Notes: a model not told the origin generated them from the sequence alone. A stretch of 64,000 nucleotides of DNA from Prosthecobacter gellanilyticus (GCF_007992435.1 NZ_BKAG01000025.1:29022-93021); one strand, 5' to 3'; positions 27,160 to 36,246 are shown, numbered from the stretch's first letter. Made by a program: numbers and translations.

Positions 27160-27693
27160 TCAGCCCAGCAGGCCGCGGCGCTTGAAATCGAACAGGTTGA
27201 TCTTCTGGGACTTCTCGATCATCTCGACCGTGAACTTCAGCAGGCTGATTTCCCAGGTGTCATCCACGCCGGCGATGACGGCGAGCATGGGATTACCGGT
27301 GCGGCGGACATCCGCCATCAGCTTGTCACAGACCTCGGTCATGGACTCGTGGACGATTTCTTCCTGCATGTCCTGCATCTGGAAGCGGAAGCCATACTTC
27401 AGCAGGGCCAGACGGTGCAGGTTTTCCTTCAGAAAGTCCCCGAAAGCGTGCCCCTGGGGGCCGAAGCCTTCGAAGTCAAAATTGGCCACGGATTCAGGAT
27501 CCGGGCGGAGGATCATGGGTTTTTCAGCCGTGATCTGGCCGGTGCGGACGCGGGTGGCGTTCACTTGGTCCATGAGCTCGGAGACGAGCTGAAACTCAAA
27601 ACGGGTGCTTCCAAAAGTGTCAATGCGGCGGTCCGGCTCATGGAGCACCTGCGTGTTCTCCACGGCGTATTCGATATCAAACTGGCTTGGCAT
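27160..27693 (-). CDS. Conserved protein of unknown function
   Basis: 177 residues with no signal peptide, probably cytoplasmic. The C-terminal part is helical with R-R-T-G-N-P-M-L-A-V-I-A-G-V-D-D-T-W-E-I, followed by F-T-V-E-M-I-E-K-S. I do not recognise the family. It is the first gene of a tight minus-strand group with the LysM protein (14 bp) and accA. This suggests a role tied to envelope growth, but that is only context. Confidence 0.7.
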   Translation of the reverse strand: MPSQFDIEYAVENTQVLHEPDRRIDTFGSTRFEFQLVSELMDQVNATRVRTGQITAEKPMILRPDPESVANFDFEGFGPQGHAFGDFLKENLHRLALLKYGFRFQMQDMQEEIVHESMTEVCDKLMADVRRTGNPMLAVIAGVDDTWEISLLKFTVEMIEKSQKINLFDFKRRGLLG

Positions 27694-27762
27694 GTGAGGG
27701 GAGGTTAGACGGGGCAGGGGGAAGGGCCAGCGGTTTTTGCTGACCGGAGCCTGTCACCAGTC

Positions 27763-28971
27763 TCAGACCTGCTGAGCCGCGATAACGTTGACTGCCAGCA
27801 CGTTCAGGACCGCTTTTGTCACGAAGCTGTCCTTTTCCACATATTCGGGGAGCTTGCTGCCGTCCGCGCTGCGCTCCGAGCAGTGGGCATTGCCCCCGGA
27901 AGGACCCAGTCCATCAATGGTCGGGCCCAGGGTGCAGAGGTAGTTCGCATCACTCAGGCCACCCCGTTGTTCGGCCACGGTGCTGATGCCCATCTGGGTG
28001 GCGGCTTTCTCCCAGGCGCGATACAGCGCGTCCGTGTCCCGGCCGCCGGGCCAGGCCTGCGTGCGGCCGATGCACTCGACATTGATCTCAGCCCCGGCGG
28101 CGGTGCGCTGGGTAAAGGACTCCAGGGCTTCTCCAGCCTCGGCGAGCGCTGCGGGTTCAAAGGCACGCATCTCGAGCTCGGCCACGGCTTCATGAGGCAC
28201 CCGGTTCAGCACGGTGCCGCCGTGCATGGAGGCGAGGTTCAGCGTGAGGTTCTTCTGCGGATTCGTCAAAGCTGAGACCGCTGGCAGGATGCGGGAGAGC
28301 TCGACCACGGCATTGATGCCGAGAGCGTGATTGCTGCCGGCATGAGCGGCACGACCGTGGGAGGTGATGCGATACTCTGCGCGCCCCTTCCTGGCCGTGA
28401 CGAGATGCCAGCCGTCCTTCTCATGAGGGCCGCCCTCAAACACAAGCACCGCATGCGCACCCTGAGGGCAGCGTGCTGTGGTCTTGCGGGCGAAGTCGGC
28501 CCCGATCACTTCCTCCGCCGAGTTTGCGGCGATCATCCAGTGCGTGCTTTCAAAGAGATCCGGGCTGCTTTCGCGAAGAAGACGAAGCATGAGCCAGATC
28601 AGTGTGGTGCCGCCTTTGATATCGACGGTGCCCGGACCGTAGATGCGGTTGCCCTCTGGCAGCCAGCGGAAGTCATTTTGCACTTCTTCTTCCGGAGGAA
28701 AGACGGTGTCCAGATGTGTGACGAGCACGATGGGCTTCTTGTCTGAAGGGCCACGGCTCAGAAACAGATGGCTGCCATGCGTGGGATCATCTGAAGGCAC
28801 TGACTCTGAACGAAAACCTAGTTCGGCAAAGCATTCGGCGGTCAGCGCGCCTAACTGGTTCACACCTTCGGTGTTGGTGGTGAAGCTGTTGATCTCCACC
28901 ATGCGGCGCAGCCAGTCGAGCATCTGCGGCAGCGAGGCTTCGGCGCTTTGTCTCAGGGAGATGATGTCCAT
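27763..28971 (-). CDS. M20-family metallopeptidase (carboxypeptidase G2-like)
   Basis: 402 residues. Metal-site motifs of the M20 fold are present: V-T-H-L-D-T-V (H86, D88), G-P-G-T-V-D-I-K-G-G (D117) and N-S-A-E-E-V-I-G (E153 or E154 as the catalytic base). The dimerisation domain has H-G-R-A-A-H-A-G-S-N-H-A, and a late histidine occurs in S-G-G-N-A-H-C-S-E. No signal peptide, so a cytoplasmic hydrolase of peptides, folate-type conjugates or N-acyl amino acids is expected. It is transcribed away from the cobalamin riboswitch. Confidence 0.9.
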   Translation of the reverse strand: MDIISLRQSAEASLPQMLDWLRRMVEINSFTTNTEGVNQLGALTAECFAELGFRSESVPSDDPTHGSHLFLSRGPSDKKPIVLVTHLDTVFPPEEEVQNDFRWLPEGNRIYGPGTVDIKGGTTLIWLMLRLLRESSPDLFESTHWMIAANSAEEVIGADFARKTTARCPQGAHAVLVFEGGPHEKDGWHLVTARKGRAEYRITSHGRAAHAGSNHALGINAVVELSRILPAVSALTNPQKNLTLNLASMHGGTVLNRVPHEAVAELEMRAFEPAALAEAGEALESFTQRTAAGAEINVECIGRTQAWPGGRDTDALYRAWEKAATQMGISTVAEQRGGLSDANYLCTLGPTIDGLGPSGGNAHCSERSADGSKLPEYVEKDSFVTKAVLNVLAVNVIAAQQV

Positions 28972-29127
28972 GAAGGGGTGTTTATCGCCATCTGGCCGTG
29001 GAGGCGAAGTCTTTTCTTATGTTGCAATGCCCGGCAGGGGGGCTAATGCCCATTATGGCATGCGCTTGAAGGCGTTATGTTTTCTTTGATTGAACCAAGT
29101 CCGGGGCCTGCATGAATGCCCCGGCAG

Positions 29128-29365
29128 CCATTCGCAGATGACAGGGAAGGCCGTGAAAACCGGCCACAGTAGCGCTGCGGTATCGGGTCACAAACCCTCA
29201 TCCACGGATCATGATTCATTCACTCATTCTCAATGAATGAAGCATCATCACCGTGGAACAACGCCAATCCGGGACTCAAGCCCGGGTGAAGGCCAGGGGC
29301 GAGGCGCGCATCAGCCCACACGCTGAGACGCACATACCCGGAGTCCGAACATCTGCCTGCGAATG
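29128..29365 (+). promoter_or_regulatory. Cobalamin (vitamin B12) riboswitch
   Basis: The conserved parts occur in the right order. The P1 stem is perfect over 9 bp (29128-29136 with 29357-29365). GGGAAGGCCGTGAAAACC (29144-29161) matches the GGGAA/GGTGAAA segment, and ACAGTAGCGCTGCGGTA (29166-29182) matches the region after it. A long hairpin arm closes with CCACGG/CCGTGG. The GCCA...GTGAAGGC internal-loop pair lies around 29262-29293, and the B12 box AGTCCGAACATCTGCC is at 29342-29357. The 146 bases to the start codon at 29512 hold small hairpins but no T-run, so translational control is more likely. A GAAAGAG purine stretch at 29491-29497 may be the ribosome-binding site. No other function is seen in 28972-29127 apart from a CCGGGG/CCCCGG hairpin at 29101-29124. 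Confidence 0.9.
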
Positions 29366-29511
29366 CTCACTTCCGCCCATCCTTGATGGGGCCGGAGAAA
29401 CTTCATCGCACAAATGAAGAGTGGGAGATGTGATTGTCTGGCTGGCTTTACGCCGGCTGGTGCCTCGTCTCTCGCACGGATACAAACCCTGAAAGAGATA
29501 ACACCCACACA

Positions 29512-32262
29512 ATGCACATCAGCCTGATCAAACGGGCTGCGGTCCTTGGTGCGTCGGCATTTGCCCTCGCCGCCTCCGCAGCTTTCTCCGCCGAATGGAC
29601 CAGCTTCCAGGTCGGCACCCTCAACAGCTTCACTTTCACGTATGCCCACCGTGATGACGGCCAGTTCATTCTGGGTGAGGGGGGCGAGATCGGCATCCAG
29701 ACCACCTACGGATCCCCCGGCACCACACCTCTGGTCAATACCAGCAATCTCCTCCTCGATCCTGCTTCCATCGCGGTGAAGAACGCCACGGTCGGCCTCA
29801 TCGGTGCAGGCGGACCTCTGGCCACTTCGAACTTGTATCTGTTCGACCCTTCGACACCAGGCACCAGCATCAGCGCCACCCCTGTGGCCAACCTGCAAAA
29901 CTTTGTCATCAAGTACTGGAGGCATCCTGACTCAGGGCGTGAGGGATGGCTGGTCATTGGCGGCAACGGCACTGTGCCGGTCAACGGCTTCTATGGCGCC
30001 AACACACTGAGTTTCGTCTCGTTGGACGGCTCCAAGGTGGGCAACATCACTGGCGACCTCAGCGACTACAGCGGCGGCCTGGATGTTGACTCCCAGGGTA
30101 ATGTCTTCTTCGCGCTCTCCGCATTCAATGCGGATGAAGGCAAGATTCTGAAGTTCACCGCCGACCAGGTGGACACCGCCGTTCTGGCGCTCATCAACGG
30201 CACGCCAGCCCCGCTTTCCAAGGCGGCCGCCACCTTGATCTTCGATGCGGATGCCTCAGCCTCCCTGGCGGTGGATTCCGCCGGCCGCTTCTGGATCGGT
30301 GGCTATCCGCTCAATCACATTCAGGCCTATGATCCGGTGACCTCGGTGCAGCGCCGCTTCACTCCCGATCATGCCGCGCTTGTGAACGCAGCTGGTGGGC
30401 CCAGCTACTCCGTGCGCAGCTACAGCCGCAATGGTGCGGGCTTCGTCAGCTTCCTGGCCAGTGACAGCTTTTACAATGACGGTTCCGCTCTGACTTTGGG
30501 CTACAAACCCGTCTCCGAGCTGGACATCCGCTCCGTGCAGTTCACGGCCACCGCACAAACTGTGACCGAAGCTGCTGGCACCACCAATCTGACCGTCACC
30601 ATCACCCCGGCGCTGACGGGGAAGGCAAAGGTCACCGTGCCCGTGACCATTTCCGGCACCGCCACCAAAGGCAAGGACTATGCGGCGATCAGCACCACCA
30701 GCCTAACCTTTGATGCGAACAACACGTCCCGCACCATCCCGGTGAAGGTCACCAATGATATTGAGGATGAAGACGACAACAACGAGACCGTCATTGTCAC
30801 GCTCGGCACACCGGCACCGGTTGCACTCGCAGGCTTCGGCGCCATCGGCACGGAGAAATTCACCCTCACCATCACCGATGACGATGTGAAGCCGCAGATC
30901 GCCGCTGTGCAGAATTTTGGCACGCTCAAAGTGGGTGGCCCTGTCAGCTACCAGGTCGTCAACACGGGTGCTGCAGCCACCAAATGGAGCGCCAGCGGGC
31001 TGCCCCCGGGTCTGAAGATCAATGCTCTCACCGGCCTGATCACGGGCACGCCCGCCACGTCTGGTGAATATGACCAGGTGTGGATCACCGCCACGAATGC
31101 TGCAGGTGTGAGCACCTCCATTGCCTTTGTGCTGAACGTCGCCGCCTTCCCGGCTCCGGCCACCGGCAGCTTCGCCGGCCTGATCAACCGCGCGGGCACC
31201 GTCACCAACGGTCTCGGCGCACGCGTCACCCTGTTCACGACCAGCAAGGCCACCTATTCCGGCAAGATCGAGATCGGCAAGACGAGCATCCCCCTCAAAG
31301 GTGATCTGAACAACACCGGCACCCATCCGACAGGGAGTTACTCCTTCAAAAACGGCACCACCAACCTGACTCTGGATTTCACGCTGGGTGCCGTCACGGG
31401 TGAACTCTCCGGCAGCCTTGTCACGGCAGCTCCGCCACCACCTCCATCGCCTGCTGCCGCAGCCATCAACAATGCATCCCTCAGCGGCTGGCGTGCCCAG
31501 ACCGCCACCACCCTTACCGGAGTGCACAACTTCTTCGCGGCGGTTCCTGGTGGTCCTGCCAGCACAGTTCCTGAAGGCACCAGCTACGGCTCCGCCAAGG
31601 TCGCTGCCACTGGCATGACCACCATCGCAGGTGTGACGGCTGACGGCCTGGCCTTCACCTCCAGCAGCCCGCTGGCCATCAATGGAGATCTGGTTCTGTA
31701 TCAGGTCCTCTACAAGGTTCCGGGAAGTTTCATGGGAGTGATCAAGATCGCGAATGACGCCGCCCACTCCATGAGCGGGGACATCACCTGGAGCAAGCCC
31801 TCCCAGGGCGCACCCACCACGGACAAGCTTTACGCCACTGGCTGGACTGCCGACCAAGCGCTTGTGGTTCGCGGTGGCAAGTATCGCCCTGCGGTGGGCG
31901 CAACGCTGCCGATGAATGCCACGGCATCCACGGGCAACAATGCACGCATCGTCCTGCAGGATGGCGGCATCGAGGCTCTCGGCGCCAATCCCACGATTCA
32001 GTTCCGCATTGCTTCCGCGACCTCGCTGATCGTGCCAGCACCGCACAAGCTGACACTGAAAAACGACACGGGGCTCCTCACCGGCAGCATCACCTTGGGC
32101 ACTGGTGCGGCGAAGAAGAGCTTCAACATCCAGGCTCTCCTGGTGCCGGATGCGACCACTCCCGACCCGTTTGACACGACTGCCGAGGGGTATTTCATTC
32201 TGCCTGTCAGCAGCACCGTCTCACGGGCTGGCATGGTGGGGATCGAACCTCTCAGCCTTTAA
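29512..32262 (+). CDS. B12-riboswitch-controlled secreted protein: propeller-like, Calx-beta and Ig-like domains
   Basis: 916 residues from the ATG at 29512; a start at 29434 would precede the signal peptide and run into the leader. Signal peptide to about residue 27. Residues 30-340 have propeller-like repeats (L-D-V-D-S-Q-G-N-V-F-F-A-L, L-A-V-D-S-A-G-R-F-W-I-G-G). Residues about 345-460 form a Calx-beta domain ending in I-T-D-D-D. About 465-540 is a putative Ig (He-PIG) domain with G-L-P-P-G-L-K-I-N-A-L-T-G. From about 548 a domain starts (G-S-F-A-G-L-I-N-R-A-G) that recurs in the protein at 40100. No transporter or enzyme motif is seen. The leader carries a cobalamin riboswitch, so synthesis should fall when B12 is plentiful. 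A B12-capture role is inferred. Confidence 0.85.
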   Translation: MHISLIKRAAVLGASAFALAASAAFSAEWTSFQVGTLNSFTFTYAHRDDGQFILGEGGEIGIQTTYGSPGTTPLVNTSNLLLDPASIAVKNATVGLIGAGGPLATSNLYLFDPSTPGTSISATPVANLQNFVIKYWRHPDSGREGWLVIGGNGTVPVNGFYGANTLSFVSLDGSKVGNITGDLSDYSGGLDVDSQGNVFFALSAFNADEGKILKFTADQVDTAVLALINGTPAPLSKAAATLIFDADASASLAVDSAGRFWIGGYPLNHIQAYDPVTSVQRRFTPDHAALVNAAGGPSYSVRSYSRNGAGFVSFLASDSFYNDGSALTLGYKPVSELDIRSVQFTATAQTVTEAAGTTNLTVTITPALTGKAKVTVPVTISGTATKGKDYAAISTTSLTFDANNTSRTIPVKVTNDIEDEDDNNETVIVTLGTPAPVALAGFGAIGTEKFTLTITDDDVKPQIAAVQNFGTLKVGGPVSYQVVNTGAAATKWSASGLPPGLKINALTGLITGTPATSGEYDQVWITATNAAGVSTSIAFVLNVAAFPAPATGSFAGLINRAGTVTNGLGARVTLFTTSKATYSGKIEIGKTSIPLKGDLNNTGTHPTGSYSFKNGTTNLTLDFTLGAVTGELSGSLVTAAPPPPPSPAAAAINNASLSGWRAQTATTLTGVHNFFAAVPGGPASTVPEGTSYGSAKVAATGMTTIAGVTADGLAFTSSSPLAINGDLVLYQVLYKVPGSFMGVIKIANDAAHSMSGDITWSKPSQGAPTTDKLYATGWTADQALVVRGGKYRPAVGATLPMNATASTGNNARIVLQDGGIEALGANPTIQFRIASATSLIVPAPHKLTLKNDTGLLTGSITLGTGAAKKSFNIQALLVPDATTPDPFDTTAEGYFILPVSSTVSRAGMVGIEPLSL

Positions 32263-32277
32263 TTGGTTAGACTTTCT

Positions 32278-32321
32278 GTCATGGCCGCGCGGCATCCCGC
32301 CCGCGGCCATGACGGCTTTTT
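32278..32321 (+). terminator. Rho-independent terminator after the riboswitch-controlled gene
   Basis: A 12-bp perfect stem (GTCATGGCCGCG with CGCGGCCATGAC) is followed by GG and a T-run at 32316-32320. A second weaker hairpin, CACCCTC/GAGGGTG (32333-32356), also ends in a T-rich stretch. The gene at 32402 may therefore depend on readthrough or its own promoter. Confidence 0.85.
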
Positions 32322-32401
32322 AAAAGATAACCCACCCTCAATCGAAATAGAGGGTGAGTCTTTGTTTCACCTGACTACCACCCACTCTCCTCCGCGCCAA
32401 G

Positions 32402-34528
32402 ATGCCGCGCTTCCGATCCACTTCCTCCAGCCTCTTCGCCCTGGCCCTGCTGCTGGCCTTGGTGATTGCTGGAGGTTTTGTCGGCTTTCATAGCGGCGGC
32501 AGAAGCGTGGCCCCTGCGCATCACGGTGAGACGGCAGCCGGCTCCAGTACCGCTTCCTCCACCACATCCGGACCGCATGGGCTCGCCACCCTGGAGGAGA
32601 GTCTGCGCCGGTTTCTGGCGGGCGAAGAAGATGCGCTCAACGGTTTTTTACCCAAGGGTGTCAGCGATGTCAGCGGCATGGGAGGCCGGGGCCTGAACCG
32701 CCAAGTGCGCAGCCATGGCCTCTGGTTTCCTGTCTTCGACCTTTCCAAGGTAACCAGCACGGAGGTGTTTGATCCCACCGCTGTCAGCCTCAACAGTGTC
32801 CCGCTGATGATCACCAACCCGCAGCCTGATCCGGGGATGATCCATCAGACCATGACACACCGGTTCAGCGCCGTGGGCGGCACTGCACCCTATCGATGGA
32901 GCATGCAGATTCAGGGAGAGGCTCCTGGCTTCAGCCTGAACGACACGACCGGTGACCTGTCCGGCCTCTCAGACACTGAGCTCAGCGTGCCCCTGAGCAT
33001 CTATGTCACCGACTCTGCCGGTCACACGGCCTCTGCGACCGCGACACTTGCCGTGGCTTCCGCCAAGGCTCTCACCCTGCTCACCGCAGACCTGCCCGGC
33101 GGCACCCTGGGGCAGCCCTACACCTTTTCCTTGAGCGCCGAAGGCGGCGCCCAGCCTTACACCTGGCGCCTGGAGACCCAATCAGCGGGCTGGCTCTGTG
33201 ATCCTGCCACTGGCGCTCTCAGCGCCACTTTCACTGAACCCGGTGATCACAATCTCACCATTACCCTGTCTGACCTCGAATCGAGTGTGCAGAAGTCTTT
33301 CCACGTCCGCGTCACTGAGGGGCTGGAGATCACCACCGAGTCTCCTCTGCCTCCCGCTGCGCCAGGTGCGGGATACAGCGGTCGATTTGAGGCCATGGGC
33401 GGCACGCCGCCTTATCAATGGACGGTGGCCGCAGGCCAGATTCCAGCATGGTGCCCTCTTCTGCCTGATGGTTCAATGGGGGGCGCGGTCCCAGCCTCGG
33501 AGGCCTTTTACGAGTTCACCATTCTCGTCACCGACTCCGCTGGCCTGACCTTCAAAAAGCCTTTTGAGCTCTCCGTCAGCCAGGGCCTGCTGGCCATCCC
33601 ATCACTCAACAAGGCCGGCCTTGCCTGGCAGTTCACCAGCATGAGCCGGACCTTGGGCTCGGGCATCACTGGTGTCAGCCTCACCCGCAATGGTGCAGAG
33701 ATCTATCGCGGCACCGCCAGCAACATCGTGGACCGCAACCTTGCCACCGGTGCCGTCTACAACTACGAGCTTACTGCCTTTACCACCGATGGGCGCGCCC
33801 GGCCTTATGCAAGCACGCTGGTCAAGATCCTTCCCATCAGCAGGCAGCGCGGCCAGGCAGGCGTCAGCGGAGATCCCTTTGCCGATCGTGTGCAATCATT
33901 CACGCCGCTGTCCGCGAATGGTTATGGAGCCAGCAAGGTTCCCGATAATGTCACCGGCCCACCCGACGGAGCCAACACCTTCAGCCCTGTGTATCTGCCG
34001 CAGCATGTGGCATCTCTGCATGCCAGCTCCTCGGGCGGAGGGAGCATCGTCCTGGAGTTCACGGACAACATCGTCGAATCCGGCCCTGGTCAGGACTTCA
34101 CCGTTTTTGAAAACGTTCTGTTTCAGGGGAACGATCCCAACCGCAGGTTCATGGAGCCCGCCATTGTGGAAGTGGCGTTGTTTGAGAACCAGTGGCAGCG
34201 TTTCCCCTGCTTCGTCTCCCCGCCCGCCACTGGGGAGATCGACTTCAAAAAGCCCGCCTACTATGCCCGTGGCTTCGCCGGCGTGAATGCCACCACGGGC
34301 GAAGATCCCACCAATCCCGCCCGGAGCGGCGGTGACAGTTTCGACCTGGCTGATGCAGGCGCCCAGCAACTGCAGTGGATCCGCTTCATCCGCATCCGTT
34401 CCACCGGTGACAACGTCATGACTGACTCTGCGGGAACACCCGTGCGTCATACGTCTGAGAACACCGCTCTTTCTGGAACGGCCAGCTCAGGCTTTGACCT
34501 GGATGGGGTGAGCGCGGTGAATTACTGA
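32402..34528 (+). CDS. Large secreted protein with Ig-like repeats and jelly-roll-like C-terminal domain
   Basis: 708 residues. One N-terminal hydrophobic segment (about 10-30) acts as signal or anchor. Residues about 135-400 contain three Ig-like (putative-Ig) repeats marked by G-G-T-A-P-Y-R-W, G-G-A-Q-P-Y-T-W and G-G-T-P-P-Y-Q-W. A fibronectin-like stretch follows. The last 210 residues form one domain: I-V-L-E-F-T-D-N-I-V-E-S-G-P-G, D-F-T-V-F-E-N, F-M-E-P-A-I-V-E-V-A, G-G-D-S-F-D-L-A-D and ending S-G-F-D-L-D-G-V-S-A-V. It is beta-rich and resembles carbohydrate- or ligand-binding jelly rolls, but I cannot name it. It follows the riboswitch-controlled gene by 139 bp, with a terminator between. 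Confidence 0.8.
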   Translation: MPRFRSTSSSLFALALLLALVIAGGFVGFHSGGRSVAPAHHGETAAGSSTASSTTSGPHGLATLEESLRRFLAGEEDALNGFLPKGVSDVSGMGGRGLNRQVRSHGLWFPVFDLSKVTSTEVFDPTAVSLNSVPLMITNPQPDPGMIHQTMTHRFSAVGGTAPYRWSMQIQGEAPGFSLNDTTGDLSGLSDTELSVPLSIYVTDSAGHTASATATLAVASAKALTLLTADLPGGTLGQPYTFSLSAEGGAQPYTWRLETQSAGWLCDPATGALSATFTEPGDHNLTITLSDLESSVQKSFHVRVTEGLEITTESPLPPAAPGAGYSGRFEAMGGTPPYQWTVAAGQIPAWCPLLPDGSMGGAVPASEAFYEFTILVTDSAGLTFKKPFELSVSQGLLAIPSLNKAGLAWQFTSMSRTLGSGITGVSLTRNGAEIYRGTASNIVDRNLATGAVYNYELTAFTTDGRARPYASTLVKILPISRQRGQAGVSGDPFADRVQSFTPLSANGYGASKVPDNVTGPPDGANTFSPVYLPQHVASLHASSSGGGSIVLEFTDNIVESGPGQDFTVFENVLFQGNDPNRRFMEPAIVEVALFENQWQRFPCFVSPPATGEIDFKKPAYYARGFAGVNATTGEDPTNPARSGGDSFDLADAGAQQLQWIRFIRIRSTGDNVMTDSAGTPVRHTSENTALSGTASSGFDLDGVSAVNY

Positions 34529-34592
34529 GCTGGTCCGTGGTGGTGTGATATGTGGCCTAACATTCATTGATATTCATCAGGTCATGCTGTTT

Positions 34593-34755
34593 CGCGACAG
34601 CGTCGTGGAGTGCGTGGGAGGCGCTCAGGCGCCGCACCGCTGTGTGCGCACAGATGATGCGGAAGCTCGAACATCTAGTGTTCGCACGAGAGCGGTGTCG
34701 ACGATGCACGGTGGCCCGTGCATCTCTGCCACCGCACTCCAGGACGCTGCCGCGA
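34593..34755. repeat. REP-C repeat, inverted pair
   Basis: Bases 34593-34651 are a reverse-oriented copy and 34680-34755 a forward copy of a palindromic repeat. Shared pieces are AGCGGTGTCG at one end and ACCGCACTCCA-GACGC at the other; the inner hairpin differs between copies (GGCGCTCAGGCGCC versus GATGCACGG/CCGTGCATC). Other copies are at 36247-36304 and 63966-64000. Confidence 0.82.
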
Positions 34756-34757
34756 CT

Positions 34758-35540
34758 TCAATGCACATGCAAGAAACCAGTCGAATAGGTGACCGCTCTT
34801 CCGCCGATGCCCACACGCTCTCCACGATCTTCGCAGACCAGCTCACCGCCGCGAGGGGAGATCTGTCGCGCTTGCAACTTGGTTCGGCCGAGTCGTTTGG
34901 ACCAATAAGGAGTTAGTGTGCAGTGCGCGGAGCCTGTGACGGGATCTTCGGTCACGCCAGCGCGCGGGGCGAAGAAGCGGGAGACGAAGTCACAGTCATC
35001 TCCCGGTGCCGTGGCGATGATGCCGAGGCAGTCGAGACGGATGAGCGCGGTCATGTTCAAGTTCAAATCACGGACCTGCTGCTCGGTCTCGAAGATGGCG
35101 AGGTAGTCACGTGCGAGGGCGGTGGCCTGCGGCGTGGCGCCGAGACCTGCGATGAGATCATCGGGCGTTTCACACGGGGTGGCTGGGCGTGTAGGAAAGT
35201 CCAGCGTGAGGAAGTTGTCACTGCGTGAAACGGTGAGCTCGCCTGATCGAGTTTGGAAACGAACGAGAGGATCACCATAACCCAGATGGCGGAAGATGAC
35301 GTGCGCGGAGGCCAGGGTGGCATGACCGCACAGATCCACCTCGATGGAGGGAGTGAACCAGCGCAGATCGAAATGTGAACCCCGCTGAATCACGAAGGCT
35401 GTCTCGGCCAGGTTGTTTTCCGTGGAGATCGATTGCAGCACGTCATCCGGCAGCCAGTTGGTCAGCAAACAAACACCGGCGGGATTGCCGGAGAACAAAC
35501 GGCCGCTGAAGGCATCAACCTGATAGTAGGGAATGCTCAT
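34758..35540 (-). CDS. PhzF-family isomerase/epimerase
   Basis: 260 residues from the ATG at 35540; a start at 35576 would overlap the upstream gene and adds 12 residues. Family motifs are V-D-A-F-S-G at the start, G-N-P-A-G-V, the catalytic glutamate in N-L-A-E-T-A-F, D-L-C-G-H-A-T-L-A, and T-E-D-P-V-T-G-S-A-H-C. PhzF proteins have a duplicated diaminopimelate-epimerase fold and catalyse proton shifts on small acids. There are no phenazine genes nearby, so the substrate is unknown. The DJ-1-like gene lies 32 bp upstream on the same strand, and both are framed by REP-C repeats. Confidence 0.93.
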   Translation of the reverse strand: MSIPYYQVDAFSGRLFSGNPAGVCLLTNWLPDDVLQSISTENNLAETAFVIQRGSHFDLRWFTPSIEVDLCGHATLASAHVIFRHLGYGDPLVRFQTRSGELTVSRSDNFLTLDFPTRPATPCETPDDLIAGLGATPQATALARDYLAIFETEQQVRDLNLNMTALIRLDCLGIIATAPGDDCDFVSRFFAPRAGVTEDPVTGSAHCTLTPYWSKRLGRTKLQARQISPRGGELVCEDRGERVGIGGRAVTYSTGFLHVH

Positions 35541-35572
35541 GATGGTGAAACGGCTGACGAATGCCGTATCAA

Positions 35573-36202
35573 TCAATCATGCGCAGAGGCAGCGTCTTGA
35601 TGCCAGTCAAAATCCATTCGATGCGCCGTTTTTAATGCGAGATCACGGCCTGCGAGCCGCTCGACAATGTGCAAGCTCATGTCGATGCCTGCGGAGATTC
35701 CAGCCGAGGTGATGATGGAGCCTTCATCTACCCAGCGCCGACCTTCGAGCACGGTTACGGAAGGGAACATCTCACGCAGGTCCGCGATGTCTTCCCAGTG
35801 CGTGGTGGCCTGTTTGCCATCCAGTAGGCCCGCTTGTGCGAGCAGGAACGCGCCGGTGCAGACAGAGGCGGTGATGATGGTCGTGAGCGAGATGCGTTTG
35901 ATCCATTCCGCGACCTCGGGAGTCTGCAGTTCTGCCGTGACAACGCCGCCGGGAATGATGAGCAGATCCACCGGAGGATGACTGGTGAAGTCATGATCAG
36001 GAATGACTTTCAAACCTGCGCGAGCGCGGATGGTGCCGGGTTCGCGTGCGACGCTGAAGACACTGAAGGGAGCGGTCGAACCTGGATGATCGAGAAGGTG
36101 GGCGCGTGAAGCTGTGGTGAAGACCTCGTAAGGGCCTGCGAAGTCGAGGACCTCGACCTCGGGAAAGACGAAGATGGCGACCGAGATGGTTTGGGAGCTC
36201 AT
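35573..36202 (-). CDS. DJ-1/PfpI (GATase1-like) family protein
   Basis: 209 residues. The nucleophile elbow is T-A-S-V-C-T-G-A-F-L with C115, preceded by L-L-I-I-P-G-G. The motif F-P-E-V-E-V-L-D-F-A-G-P-Y-E-V-F supplies the helper glutamate, and A-T-T-H-W follows. This pattern matches the subgroup with isonitrile hydratase (InhA) and the N-terminal domains of GlxA-type AraC regulators. There is no HTH domain, so it is an enzyme-like stand-alone protein. It is probably co-transcribed with the PhzF gene. Possible role: detoxification of a small reactive metabolite. Confidence 0.9.
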   Translation of the reverse strand: MSSQTISVAIFVFPEVEVLDFAGPYEVFTTASRAHLLDHPGSTAPFSVFSVAREPGTIRARAGLKVIPDHDFTSHPPVDLLIIPGGVVTAELQTPEVAEWIKRISLTTIITASVCTGAFLLAQAGLLDGKQATTHWEDIADLREMFPSVTVLEGRRWVDEGSIITSAGISAGIDMSLHIVERLAGRDLALKTAHRMDFDWHQDAASAHD

Positions 36203-36246
36203 TTGGTTAGGTGCGCGCTAACTTGTGATAGTGTCACACGTCTCCT

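Noticed and set aside
30703..32046. 447-codon minus-strand open frame
   Set aside because: Lies wholly inside the riboswitch-controlled gene, with no recognisable motifs.
34758..35540. Phenazine biosynthesis gene
   Set aside because: PhzF family membership alone does not show phenazine synthesis; no other phz gene is present.
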